DNA of 64,000 bases, taken from NCBI GenBank assembly GCA_040403095.1, contig JBBALI010000003.1:62001-126000 (forward strand). Reading direction: 5' to 3'. The notes under the pieces were generated by a model. It saw only the letters and a list, made by a program, of their open reading frames with translations, did no database searches and was not told where the DNA came from. Shown piece after piece: positions 24,718 through 34,576 of the stretch. The translations under genes were made by a program, and so were the position numbers. Source of the DNA: JAQVCM01 sp040403095. Its GTDB lineage: Bacteria; Bacteroidota; Bacteroidia; Flavobacteriales_D; Crocinitomicaceae. Each line of letters begins with the position of its first letter. Position 1 is the stretch's first letter.

Positions 24718-27700
24718 ATGAGAATAATTATTCTTCTATTTCTATGCTTCTCCTTTTGTGTCAGCGCGCAAGAACTTTCTCCAAAAAATGGTACAGCGCA
24801 ATCGAAAGCAAGTTATTATGCTTTGACAAACGCCACAATTTACGTTTCTCCAACTGTTAAAATTGAAAAAGGCACGATCTTAATCAAGGACGATAAAATT
24901 GTCGAAACCGGTAAAATGGTCAAAATTCCTCAAGAGGCGGTGGTGATTGATTGCGATGGAAAAACGATCATGCCAGCTTTCATTGAAACCAACACCAATT
25001 TGGGTTTGCCTGCACAAACTGGAAGAAGACACGGAAATTCTCCTCAATTGGAAACTTCCAAAAAAGGCGCTTACCACTGGAATGAAACAATTCATCCGGA
25101 AGTGAATGCAGTTGATTCTTATACTTTTGACGAAGAAAAATGCAAACAATGGTTGCAAATGGGTTTTGGAATGGTTTCAACGCACATCAACGACGGAATC
25201 ATGCGCGGAACGGGAACTTTGGTTTCTTTGGGGAAATCAAATTACAACAAACAAATCTTGAAAAGTGAATCAGCAGCTTATTTTTCATTCAAAAATGGAA
25301 ATTCTAGTCAAACGTATCCTTCTTCACAAATGGGAAGTATTGCACTGATAAGACAAACATTTTACGACCAAAAATGGTATCAAAGCAATCAAAATAAAGA
25401 ATTGAATTTATCGCTTGAAGCCTTGTCAGCACAAATGAAATTGCCGTTGTTTTTTCAAACAGATGATAAATTAGAAATTTTACGTGTAGCAAAAATCGGC
25501 AAAGAGTTTAACTTGAATTTCGCATACATCGGTTCTGGAAATGAATACGAAATCATTCCTGCCTTGAAAAAATTAAACGGAACGCTTGTTTTACCAATCA
25601 ATTTCCCTGACGCTTTTGAAGTCAAAGATCCTTACATCGCGAAGCAAATTCCATTGAGCGATTTGAAAAACTGGGAATTGGCTCCTTCGAATCCTTATTT
25701 GTTGCGCAAAGAAGGTATCAACATCATTTTATCAGCAACAGGAAATGCTACGCCAGCGGATTTTTGGAAAAACATTCAAAAAACGATTTCTAGAGGACTT
25801 TCTGCTGAAGAAGCGTTGCGCGCTTTGACCGTTGCACCAGCAGAATTGTTGGGAATTCAAGCAGAATTTGGAACGTTGGAAAATGGCAAAAAAGCCAGTT
25901 TTGTGATTTATGACAACAATCCTTTCGTTCAGGAAGCGACTTTGTTGGAATCATGGTTATTGGGAGAACAGAACATCATCGTTCAAAAACAAACCAATGA
26001 CATTAGAGGAAAATACAACGCGTTGATTGACGGTGAAACAATTCCTTTCGAAATTACGGGAACAATTGAAAAACCTGCAGTGAAATTCAAAACCTTGGTT
26101 ACAAAAACCGATACAATTACCAAAATTGCTAAAACTGATACCATTTCAACCAATTGCTTTGCCAATTTGATTGGCAATGATTTGACCATTCAATTTAATT
26201 CCAAAACTGTTAAATGGAACGGGAGTGTAAATCTTCATGCGAAGGTAAATACAAAAGTAGGAGTTTTTGAAGGCGACGGAACTTTGCCTGACGGAAGATG
26301 GATTAAATGGACAGCGATTAGAAATAAGTTAAATGAAAAACCGGATGAAAAGAAACCTTTCAAACTAGATTCCTTGCCTTTGGGCAAACCTTGGTTTCCA
26401 AATTTGGCTTATGGTTTTGATTCTATTCCAACTAAACAAACGATTTTCATTCAAAACGCGACGTTGTGGACGAATGAAGCTGAGGGAATTGTAGAAAAAG
26501 GAAATGTGTTGGTTGTGGACGGGAAAATCAAATTTGTTGGTAAAGAAACACCTACACTTCCAGCCGGTACAACAATAATCGATGCTACAGGAAAACACGT
26601 TACAAGTGGTATCATCGACGAACATTCGCACATTGCAATATCAAAAGGCGTGAATGAAAGCGGTCAATCGATCACAGCGGAAGTCAGTATTGGCGACGTG
26701 GTGAAATCCGATGACATCAATATTTATAGACAATTGAGTGGAGGCGTTACTGCTGCGCAATTATTGCATGGGTCTGCCAATCCAATCGGTGGTCAATCTG
26801 CATTGGTCAAATTGAAATGGGGACACACGCCAGAAGAAATGGTGATTCCGAATGCGCCGAAATTTATCAAGTTTGCTTTGGGTGAAAATGTGAAGCAAGC
26901 CAATTGGGGCGATGACAATTCCGTTAGATTTCCGCAAACGAGAATGGGTGTGGAGCAAGTTTTCTACGACGGATTTGAACGTGCGAGAAAATATCAAGCG
27001 GACAAAATCAACTGGTTGTCGCTATCAGAGAAGAAAAGAGCACAGTCAGGTTTACAAGCACCGAGATTTGATTTGGAATTAGAAGTTTTGAGTGAAATTT
27101 TGAAAAGCGAAAGATTTATCACTTGTCATTCTTATGTGCAATCAGAAATCAACATGTTGATGCACGTGGCAGATTCAATGGGATTCAAAATCAATACATT
27201 TACTCACATTTTGGAAGGTTACAAAGTAGCAGATAAAATGAAAAAACATGGAGTTGGCGCTTCAACGTTCGCAGATTGGTGGGCGTATAAATTTGAAGTG
27301 AACGATGCCATTCCTTACAATGCAGCCATTATGAATCAGCAAGGAATTGTGACGGCGATCAATTCTGACGATGCTGAAATGGGGCGAAGATTGAATCAAG
27401 AAGCAGCTAAAACTGTTAAATATGGCGGTGTTTCTGAGATTGATGCTTGGAAAATGGTGACTTTGAATCCAGCCAAATTGTTGCATCTAGACAACAAAAT
27501 GGGAAGTTTGAAAATCGGGAAAGATGCGGATATCGTGATTTGGTCAACCAATCCGTTGAGCATTGAAGCGAAAGTTGAAAAAACGATCATCGATGGTGAA
27601 ATTTTATTTGATGCTGAAAAAGATTTGACATTGCGCACAAGAAATGCATCAGAAAAAGCGAGAATTATTTCCAAAATGTTGATTTCAAATGAAAAAGGCG

Positions 27701-27792
27701 AACCAGCCAAAGCATTCGAAAAGAAAAAGCGCAAAGAATTTCATTGCAATACAATCGGCGAAGAAGGAAGTGAAGGCGCCAACGAGCATTAA
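24718..27792 (+). CDS. Double-domain secreted amidohydrolase
   Basis: 1024 residues. A signal peptide covers about 1-17. Two imidazolonepropionase-like amidohydrolase domains cover about 30-440 and 575-975. The second keeps the metal-binding start IIDEHSHIA (HxH near 638-640), the HSYVQSEI and HILEGYK histidines and the catalytic NSDDAEMGRR. The first has MPAFIETNTNLG at the HxH position, so it should not bind metal normally. The C-terminus is Lys/Glu-rich. It probably hydrolyses a cyclic amide or a dipeptide-like substrate in the periplasm. It is followed 28 bp later by another family member. Confidence 0.85.
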   Translation: MRIIILLFLCFSFCVSAQELSPKNGTAQSKASYYALTNATIYVSPTVKIEKGTILIKDDKIVETGKMVKIPQEAVVIDCDGKTIMPAFIETNTNLGLPAQTGRRHGNSPQLETSKKGAYHWNETIHPEVNAVDSYTFDEEKCKQWLQMGFGMVSTHINDGIMRGTGTLVSLGKSNYNKQILKSESAAYFSFKNGNSSQTYPSSQMGSIALIRQTFYDQKWYQSNQNKELNLSLEALSAQMKLPLFFQTDDKLEILRVAKIGKEFNLNFAYIGSGNEYEIIPALKKLNGTLVLPINFPDAFEVKDPYIAKQIPLSDLKNWELAPSNPYLLRKEGINIILSATGNATPADFWKNIQKTISRGLSAEEALRALTVAPAELLGIQAEFGTLENGKKASFVIYDNNPFVQEATLLESWLLGEQNIIVQKQTNDIRGKYNALIDGETIPFEITGTIEKPAVKFKTLVTKTDTITKIAKTDTISTNCFANLIGNDLTIQFNSKTVKWNGSVNLHAKVNTKVGVFEGDGTLPDGRWIKWTAIRNKLNEKPDEKKPFKLDSLPLGKPWFPNLAYGFDSIPTKQTIFIQNATLWTNEAEGIVEKGNVLVVDGKIKFVGKETPTLPAGTTIIDATGKHVTSGIIDEHSHIAISKGVNESGQSITAEVSIGDVVKSDDINIYRQLSGGVTAAQLLHGSANPIGGQSALVKLKWGHTPEEMVIPNAPKFIKFALGENVKQANWGDDNSVRFPQTRMGVEQVFYDGFERARKYQADKINWLSLSEKKRAQSGLQAPRFDLELEVLSEILKSERFITCHSYVQSEINMLMHVADSMGFKINTFTHILEGYKVADKMKKHGVGASTFADWWAYKFEVNDAIPYNAAIMNQQGIVTAINSDDAEMGRRLNQEAAKTVKYGGVSEIDAWKMVTLNPAKLLHLDNKMGSLKIGKDADIVIWSTNPLSIEAKVEKTIIDGEILFDAEKDLTLRTRNASEKARIISKMLISNEKGEPAKAFEKKKRKEFHCNTIGEEGSEGANEH

Positions 27793-27820
27793 AAAATTAT
27801 CGAATTAAAATATTGAAGAA

Positions 27821-29101
27821 ATGAAGTTTATCTTTCAAATAATGGCGCTGGTTTTGTGCGTATCTGTGCAAGCGCAAAAGGCGAATAAGAAATTGTTTAT
27901 CAATGGTTATTTACACGTCGGAAACGGAAAAGTGATTGAAAAATCTTTGGTCGGAATTGAAGGCGATAAAATCATCTTGGTGAAAAATGCTTTAGCGTAC
28001 ACAATCAAAAATGAAGATTGGGATACCATCATCGACATTTCAAATCAGCACATTTATCCTGGATTTGTGGCGCCAAATTCTACTTTGGGATTGACAGAAA
28101 TTGATGCTGTAAGAGCAACGCGAGATTTTGCAGAAGTGGGCATTTTCAATCCGCATGTACGCGCTTTGATTGCTTTCAACGTAGAATCTAAAGTAATTGC
28201 AACAGTGCGAACAAATGGCGTTTTATTGACACAAGCAACACCTAGAAGCGGACAAATCACAGGAACTTCAAGTGTGATGCATTTGGGTGGTTGGAACTGG
28301 GAAGACGCAGTTGCCAAAACAGACGACGGAATCCACGTAAACTGGCCACAAAGTATGCAAGGTGGCGGTTGGTGGGCCGAACCAGCGAGCAAAAAACGCA
28401 ATGAAAATTACGATGTCCAAAGACAAGAATTGACACAATTTTTCAATTTAGCGAAAGCGTATGCGAAAGCAAAAGAACCTTCTTTAGATTTGAGATTTGA
28501 AGCCATGAAAGCTACACTTTCAGGAAATAAAAGGGTTTATTTTCATGCAAACGACATTCAGCAATTATTAGATGTTATTGACTTTGTGCACAATTTTGAA
28601 ATTGCATTTCCAGTAATTGTGGGCGGATATGATGCTCATTTGGTTGCACGACAATTGAAAGACGCGCAAATTCCAGTGATGCTTCCACGTTTGCACAGTT
28701 TACCAGAATTGGAGGAAGATGCGGTTGATTTGCCATACAAACTTCCTTATTTATTGCAAACTGCTGGAGTAAAATTTTGTTTACAAAACGAAGGCGACAT
28801 GGAAGCGATGAATGCTAGAAATTTGCCTTTCCTTGCTGGAACTGCCATGGCTTATGGATTGACAGAAGAAGAAGCAATTCGTTCTATCAGTTTAAGTGCC
28901 TGCGAAATCATGGGCATGGAAAAACAATTCGGTTCTATAGAAGAAGGTAAAATTGCAACGCTTTTTGTTTCTAAAGGTAATGCGTTAGACATGCGCAGCA
29001 ATTTAGTGACTTCTATTTTGATGAATGGAAAATGGATTGAAATTACAAATACCCAAACCGAATTATTTCAAAAATACAGCGAGAAGTTGAGTGGAAATTG
29101 A
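27821..29101 (+). CDS. Amidohydrolase-like secreted protein lacking the HxH motif
   Basis: 426 residues. A signal peptide covers about 1-19, and an amidohydrolase-type barrel follows. The strand that normally carries HxH reads IYPGFVAPNSTLGLTEIDAV, without histidines. Later positions are also altered (FCLQNEGDMEAMNAR). It resembles the first domain of the preceding protein. It may be a structural or binding partner of that enzyme rather than a catalyst; that is inference from the missing ligands. The two genes form an operon. Confidence 0.8.
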   Translation: MKFIFQIMALVLCVSVQAQKANKKLFINGYLHVGNGKVIEKSLVGIEGDKIILVKNALAYTIKNEDWDTIIDISNQHIYPGFVAPNSTLGLTEIDAVRATRDFAEVGIFNPHVRALIAFNVESKVIATVRTNGVLLTQATPRSGQITGTSSVMHLGGWNWEDAVAKTDDGIHVNWPQSMQGGGWWAEPASKKRNENYDVQRQELTQFFNLAKAYAKAKEPSLDLRFEAMKATLSGNKRVYFHANDIQQLLDVIDFVHNFEIAFPVIVGGYDAHLVARQLKDAQIPVMLPRLHSLPELEEDAVDLPYKLPYLLQTAGVKFCLQNEGDMEAMNARNLPFLAGTAMAYGLTEEEAIRSISLSACEIMGMEKQFGSIEEGKIATLFVSKGNALDMRSNLVTSILMNGKWIEITNTQTELFQKYSEKLSGN

Positions 29102-29149
29102 TTAAAATTATCAATTATTAAATCTATGTAATTCAATATTTTAATTCTT

Positions 29150-29196
29150 AAATCATCAAAATTTGTAAATTTTGCAAGTTTTGATGATTTTTGTTT
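29150..29196 (+). terminator. Terminator of the amidohydrolase operon
   Basis: Arms AAATCATCAAAA (29150-29161) and TTTTGATGATTT (29179-29190), followed by TTGTTTTTG. Confidence 0.75.
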
Positions 29197-29306
29197 TTGT
29201 CCTGATTTAGCTTTGCTTTCCAATTGCCATTAAAACATTTTATCCGCATCTTTGTACTTTAATTGTACTCTTTCATTTCTGACAAAAATCATTTTTCTTC
29301 AAACGC

Positions 29307-32300
29307 ATGAATCAAGCGGAATTTTTACAGCTTTTTAAAAAATACAATCAAGTTGATCAAGTGGCTAATGCTTTGCAAGAAGCAGAAATTCGCATTCATT
29401 TAAAAGGTTTGGTTGGTTCTTCCCGTGCTGCAATTGCCTCTGCTGTTGCCAGTCAAGTTCCAGGAAATCATCTTTTTGTGCTGAGCGACAAAGAAGAAGC
29501 CGCGTATTTTTTAAATGACTTAGAAAATCTTTTTCCCAACGAAAAACACATCGTTTTCTATCCTGCTTCTTATCGTTCTGCTTACCATTTTGAAGAAACG
29601 GACAATGCGAATGTCGTTTTGCGTGCAGAAGTGCTTGAGAAAATCAACAATGGAACAAATACTTGGATTGTCACTTATCCGCAAGCGTTGTTCGAAAAAA
29701 TTCCAACGAAAAAAAAGCTGACTGAAAATACTTTAAAAGTCCAAAAAGGAAAAACTTATTCCTTGGATTTTATGAATGAATTGTTGCTTGAATATGGATT
29801 TGAAAGACTTGATTTTGTTTACGAACCAGGACAATTTGCCATCCGCGGTGGAATTTTAGATGTATTCTCATTTGCCAACGATCAACCTTTTCGCGTTGAA
29901 TTTTTTGGCGATGAAGTAGATTCAATTCGTACGTTTGATCCAGTAGATCAACTTTCTGTAAACAACCACGATTTTTTCAATATCATTCCAAATGTGCAAC
30001 GCCATTTAATGCAAGATGGTTTTGGTACTTTTTTGGATTTCGTTGGAAAACAAAGCACCGTTTGGATTTCTTCCAATCAGCTAATCGTAAATATGTTGTC
30101 GAAAGAATACGACAAAGCGGTGAAGATTTACGAAGGACTCAATCATACAATCAAACAAACAATTCCATCGGATTTATACACGCACAAAACGGAGTGGTTG
30201 GAAAAACTAGAAGCTTTTTCAGTCGTTGAATGGGGACCAGATTTTTCATTCAAACCTTCTGTTGAAATCGCGTTTAAAGTTCAATCTCAACCAGCTTTCA
30301 ATAAGAATTTCGAATTGCTGAAGGAAGATTTAACTGCAAGAAAAAAAGCTGGTTTTACCAATTTATTCTTCTCCAATCAGCCGAAGCAAATCGAACGTTT
30401 GTATTCTATTTTTGAAGATATTGGCGCTGACGTTGAATTCATTTCCATGCCAATCGCATTGCACGAAGGATTCATTTTCCAAGATTTGAAATTGGTGTGT
30501 TACACAGATCATCAAATCTTTGAACGTTACCACCGTTTCAAGCTCAAAGAAGGTTTTTCGCAAGCCAAACAAGCGTTGACTTTGAAGGAAATTTACAACC
30601 TTCAAAAAGGTGATTACGTGACGCACATCGATCACGGTGTTGGCCAATTTTCTGGTTTACAAACGATTGATGTCAATGGAAAACCGCAAGAAGCGATTCG
30701 CTTGATTTACAAAGATGGCGACGTTTTGTATGTGAGTATTCACTCTTTGCACCGCATTTCAAAATTCACTGGAAAAGAAGGTACTGCGCCCAAAATGAAT
30801 AAATTGGGCACGCAAACGTGGACGACGCTTAAAAATAAAACCAAATCGAAAATCAAAGAAATTGCTTTTGATTTGATACAACTTTACGCCAAACGAAAAT
30901 CTCAACCAGGTTTTGCATTTATGCCAGATACTTATTTGCAAAATGAGTTGGAAGCGTCGTTTATGTATGAAGATACGCCCGACCAGTTGAAAACCACACA
31001 AGCAATTAAGGAAGACATGGAATCGCCCACGCCAATGGACCGTTTGGTTTGTGGAGATGTTGGTTTTGGAAAAACAGAATTGGCGATTCGAGCTGCATTC
31101 AAGGCGGTTACAGACAGTAAACAAGTAGCAATTTTGGTTCCGACTACGATTTTGTCGCACCAACATTACAGAAGTTTCAGCGAGCGATTGAAAGATTTTC
31201 CTGTGACTGTAGATTACATTAATCGTTTTAAAAGTGCGAAACAAGTCACAGAAACTTTGAGAAAAGTAGCAGCTGGCGAAATTGATATTTTAGTTGGAAC
31301 GCATAAAATTGTTGGAGAAAAAGTCAAATTCAAAGATTTGGGATTGATGATTATCGACGAAGAACAAAAATTCGGTGTCTCGGTAAAAGACAAATTGAAA
31401 ACCTTGAAAGCGACGGTCGATACTTTGACTTTAACAGCAACTCCGATTCCAAGAACCTTACAATTTTCGCTCATGGGCGCACGTGATTTGAGTATCATAA
31501 ATACGCCACCTCCGAATCGCCAACCTGTTTTGACGGAAGTGATTCAATATAACGAAGAAGCGATTCGCGATGCAATTGCCTATGAAGTAAGTCGAGGCGG
31601 ACAAGTGTATTTTGTGCACAACCGTTTGCAAAATATTAAGGAAGTTTCTGGAATGATTCAACGTTTGTGTCCAGGAGTTCGAGTGGGAATTGGTCACGGA
31701 CAAATGGATGGAAAACAGTTGGAAAAAATCATGATGGATTTCATCCAAGGCGAATACGATGTGTTGTTGGCAACAACGATTATCGAATCTGGAATTGATA
31801 TTTCGAATGCCAATACGATGATTATCAATAATGCGCAGAATTTCGGATTGAGTGATTTACATCAATTGCGCGGTCGCGTTGGACGTTCGAATAAAAAAGC
31901 ATTTTGTTATTTGATTGCGCCGAAATACCACGAAATGACATCTGAAGCCAGAAAACGATTGGAAGCATTGGTTCAATTCTCAGATTTGGGTTCTGGATTC
32001 AACATTGCGATGAAAGATTTAGACATTCGTGGCGCAGGAAATTTATTGGGTGGGGAACAAAGTGGATTCATTGCAGATATTGGTTTTGAGATGTATCAAA
32101 AAATCTTGAACGAAGCGATGGAAGAATTGCGTGAATCAGAATTCAAGGATTTATTTGCGGAAAGAAATACAGACCAATTTGTGACTTTCGTCAAAGATTG
32201 TGTCATTGAAACCGATTTAGAAATCAGGATTCCAGACGATTATGTAAACAATGTCGCTGAACGTTTGAGTTTGTATCAGAAATTAGACAGTTTGGAAAAC

Positions 32301-32642
32301 AAAGAAGCATTAGATAAGTACGGACAAACCTTAATTGATCGTTTTGGACCATTGCCGCGTGCTGTGAAAGAACTTTTCAGATCTTTTGAATTGCGTTGGT
32401 TGGCGCAAGATTTGGGAATTGAAAGATTGGTAATGAAATCCGGTTCGATGGTTTGTTACTTCATTTCAAATCCGCAGTCGCCATTTTACGATTCAGGGAT
32501 TTTCCAACATGTATTGAAATTCGTTCAAAGCAATCCGAAAGATTGTAAATTGAGTGAGAAAAATGATAAATTACGATTGCTTTACAGTAATGTTATGACG
32601 ATTGATCAGGCAGTTAAACGATTGAATGAGATTGTGGAGTAA
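29307..32642 (+). CDS. mfd: Transcription-repair coupling factor Mfd
   Basis: 1111 residues, full length. In order: UvrB-like N-terminal module (about 1-430); RNA-polymerase interaction domain beginning QKGDYVTHIDHGVGQFSG (about 432); RecG-like translocase with Walker A GDVGFGKTE (near 583-590), the DEEQ box IIDEEQKFG (near 680) and LTATPIPRTL; motifs V/VI (IIESGIDIS, QLRGRVGRS); and the C-terminal regulatory TRCF domain. Mfd removes RNA polymerase stalled at lesions and recruits UvrA. It is monocistronic or leads the chrA gene, 36 bp away. Confidence 0.97.
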   Translation: MNQAEFLQLFKKYNQVDQVANALQEAEIRIHLKGLVGSSRAAIASAVASQVPGNHLFVLSDKEEAAYFLNDLENLFPNEKHIVFYPASYRSAYHFEETDNANVVLRAEVLEKINNGTNTWIVTYPQALFEKIPTKKKLTENTLKVQKGKTYSLDFMNELLLEYGFERLDFVYEPGQFAIRGGILDVFSFANDQPFRVEFFGDEVDSIRTFDPVDQLSVNNHDFFNIIPNVQRHLMQDGFGTFLDFVGKQSTVWISSNQLIVNMLSKEYDKAVKIYEGLNHTIKQTIPSDLYTHKTEWLEKLEAFSVVEWGPDFSFKPSVEIAFKVQSQPAFNKNFELLKEDLTARKKAGFTNLFFSNQPKQIERLYSIFEDIGADVEFISMPIALHEGFIFQDLKLVCYTDHQIFERYHRFKLKEGFSQAKQALTLKEIYNLQKGDYVTHIDHGVGQFSGLQTIDVNGKPQEAIRLIYKDGDVLYVSIHSLHRISKFTGKEGTAPKMNKLGTQTWTTLKNKTKSKIKEIAFDLIQLYAKRKSQPGFAFMPDTYLQNELEASFMYEDTPDQLKTTQAIKEDMESPTPMDRLVCGDVGFGKTELAIRAAFKAVTDSKQVAILVPTTILSHQHYRSFSERLKDFPVTVDYINRFKSAKQVTETLRKVAAGEIDILVGTHKIVGEKVKFKDLGLMIIDEEQKFGVSVKDKLKTLKATVDTLTLTATPIPRTLQFSLMGARDLSIINTPPPNRQPVLTEVIQYNEEAIRDAIAYEVSRGGQVYFVHNRLQNIKEVSGMIQRLCPGVRVGIGHGQMDGKQLEKIMMDFIQGEYDVLLATTIIESGIDISNANTMIINNAQNFGLSDLHQLRGRVGRSNKKAFCYLIAPKYHEMTSEARKRLEALVQFSDLGSGFNIAMKDLDIRGAGNLLGGEQSGFIADIGFEMYQKILNEAMEELRESEFKDLFAERNTDQFVTFVKDCVIETDLEIRIPDDYVNNVAERLSLYQKLDSLENKEALDKYGQTLIDRFGPLPRAVKELFRSFELRWLAQDLGIERLVMKSGSMVCYFISNPQSPFYDSGIFQHVLKFVQSNPKDCKLSEKNDKLRLLYSNVMTIDQAVKRLNEIVE

Positions 32643-32678
32643 AAAATTTAAGTTATTTTAGAAATAAATTTGATATCC

Positions 32679-33995
32679 ATGAAAGCACCAACGTTCAAAG
32701 AAGCATTAAAATTTTGGTTAAAGTTAGGTTTCATCAGTTTTGGTGGTCCAGCTGGTCAAATTGCAATCATGCACGAATTTGTGGTTGAAAAAAAGAAATG
32801 GATCAGTGAAAGTAAATTTTTACATGCATTAAATTTTTGCATGATCTTACCTGGCCCAGAAGCACAGCAATTAGCAACTTACATTGGATGGATGTTGCAT
32901 GGTACTTTAGGCGGTTTGGCTGCTGGAATCTTATTTGTACTTCCTTCAGTTTTCATGTTGCTTGGATTGAGTATTATTTACACAACTTTTGGAAATATTC
33001 CATGGATTTATGCCATGTTTGGTGCTTTAAAGCCTGCGGTGATTGCAATTGTCATTTTGGCTTTAATAAAAATTGGCAAAAAATCATTGATTAGCCCATT
33101 TCATTATTTTGTTGCGATTGCAGGATTTGTTTGTATATTCTTCCTGCAAATCGCCTTTCCAATTATTATTTTAGGGGCTATTATTTTATCAATTATTACG
33201 AAACAGTTTTTTCCAGTTTTACTGAAACAAAAAACAGCTAAAATAGAGGAAAATCAAGAATTAGAAAGTGAGTACTTTATCAATTCAAATACAGTTTTTA
33301 AACAAAGCGGATTTAATTTTTTGCGCGTAATAAAACAAGTCAGTATTACCATAGCAATGTGGATTTGCCCTATGATTTTGTTTTACTATTTCACCCAAGA
33401 TTTTGGTTTTTGGAACACGCTTGCCGTATTTTTCACTAAGGCTGCAGTGGTGACCTTTGGCGGAGCATATGCCGTTTTGCCCTATGTAGCGCAAGTAAGT
33501 GTCGAAAAATTTCATTGGTTATCAAGTTTTCAAATGATGGACGGATTGGCTTTGGGTGAAACAACGCCAGGACCTTTAATTATGGTTCTAGCTTTTGTCG
33601 GCTACATGGCAGGTTATAACCATTTTGGAAATTCAATTACTATGGGTTCAGTTGGATTAATTACAACGACTTTTTACACATTTTTACCTTGTTTTTTGTT
33701 CATCTTTGTTGGTGCGCCAATCATAGAAAGAACACAAAATAATGTTTATTTAAAACAATTGCTTTCCATTGTTTCAGCTGCCGTTGTTGGAGTTGTCTTG
33801 AATTTAACTATTTACTTGGGTTCGAAAGTAATTTTTCCGCAATCATTTTCCATAGATAAAATTGATTTTATCTATCTTTTTTGGGGAATAATTTCATTTT
33901 TCGCACTCTATAAATTCAAAATCAACATGATTATTTGGATAATTGTTAGTGCATTTTTTGGATTAATCACTTATTTTTCAGGCTTTCATCAATAG
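32679..33995 (+). CDS. chrA: Chromate transporter family protein ChrA
   Basis: 438 residues from ATG 32679 (the TTG at 32670 is not needed). About 10-12 membrane helices sit in two homologous CHR halves. The first has FISFGGPAGQIAIMHEFVVEK and LPGPEAQQLATYIGW, the second has VTFGGAYAVLPYVAQ and GLALGETTPGPLIMV. Family members export chromate. In organisms without chromate exposure the natural substrate may be another oxyanion. Confidence 0.88.
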   Translation: MKAPTFKEALKFWLKLGFISFGGPAGQIAIMHEFVVEKKKWISESKFLHALNFCMILPGPEAQQLATYIGWMLHGTLGGLAAGILFVLPSVFMLLGLSIIYTTFGNIPWIYAMFGALKPAVIAIVILALIKIGKKSLISPFHYFVAIAGFVCIFFLQIAFPIIILGAIILSIITKQFFPVLLKQKTAKIEENQELESEYFINSNTVFKQSGFNFLRVIKQVSITIAMWICPMILFYYFTQDFGFWNTLAVFFTKAAVVTFGGAYAVLPYVAQVSVEKFHWLSSFQMMDGLALGETTPGPLIMVLAFVGYMAGYNHFGNSITMGSVGLITTTFYTFLPCFLFIFVGAPIIERTQNNVYLKQLLSIVSAAVVGVVLNLTIYLGSKVIFPQSFSIDKIDFIYLFWGIISFFALYKFKINMIIWIIVSAFFGLITYFSGFHQ

Positions 33996-34002
33996 ATATT
34001 TC

Positions 34003-34010
34003 TATATTTG
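34003..34010 (+). promoter_or_regulatory. Promoter -7 box for the small secreted protein
   Basis: TATATTTG, exact TAnnTTTG, 21 bases before ATG 34032. It favours that start over the TTG at 34008. Confidence 0.55.
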
Positions 34011-34031
34011 TTGAAAACAAAAAATAAATTC

Positions 34032-34508
34032 ATGAAAAAACTTTTCGCACTTACAATCCTTTTAGTTGGATTTCAAACAGTTTCATTTGCACAAAAACAA
34101 AAGGTTACCTTGGAGGAGGATACCATCAAAGTGAATGGAGTCTCATACGCCATTTTAGATAAAAGTGCTGGTTTAGGTTTTGATTTTAAAGTAAAATCAT
34201 TGGAAGGAAAAGATTTGTTTTTCTTGAAATTTCTTGATTTCAATAATCCAAGTAGAATCACAAGTGGAAATCCAAAAGGACGAGTGACCTATTTTGAAGC
34301 GACATTCTTCAACGATGGAAAAAAATGTGAAGTTGACGCTACAGGTGGAAAGAAATCTGTCGCTAAAATGATTGTTGAAAATGAATTAATTTTAAATAAT
34401 GCTGTGAACGAACAAGCTGAAAATACATTCGTGTTAATCAACGGAATGAAATTTACCGAAGAACGCAACAACATGAACAACGGAAATGTAATCATTATCC
34501 AAAGATAA
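34032..34508 (+). CDS. Small secreted protein, unknown function
   Basis: 158 residues from ATG 34032. A signal peptide (MKKLFALTILLVGFQTVSFA) is followed by a soluble sheet-rich domain (VSYAILDKSAGLGFDFKVKS). There are no cysteines forming an obvious lipobox and no T9SS domain, so it is probably periplasmic. I do not recognise the family. It has its own promoter and a hairpin terminator at 34518. Confidence 0.75.
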   Translation: MKKLFALTILLVGFQTVSFAQKQKVTLEEDTIKVNGVSYAILDKSAGLGFDFKVKSLEGKDLFFLKFLDFNNPSRITSGNPKGRVTYFEATFFNDGKKCEVDATGGKKSVAKMIVENELILNNAVNEQAENTFVLINGMKFTEERNNMNNGNVIIIQR

Positions 34509-34517
34509 TTTTCATTC

Positions 34518-34550
34518 AAAGGGCTATTTGAATTTATCATTTAGCCCTTT
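34518..34550. terminator. Bidirectional hairpin between convergent genes
   Basis: Perfect arms AAAGGGCTA (34518-34526) and TAGCCCTTT (34542-34550). Confidence 0.7.
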
Positions 34551-34576
34551 ATTCACAATTCCTATTCCCTAATTCC

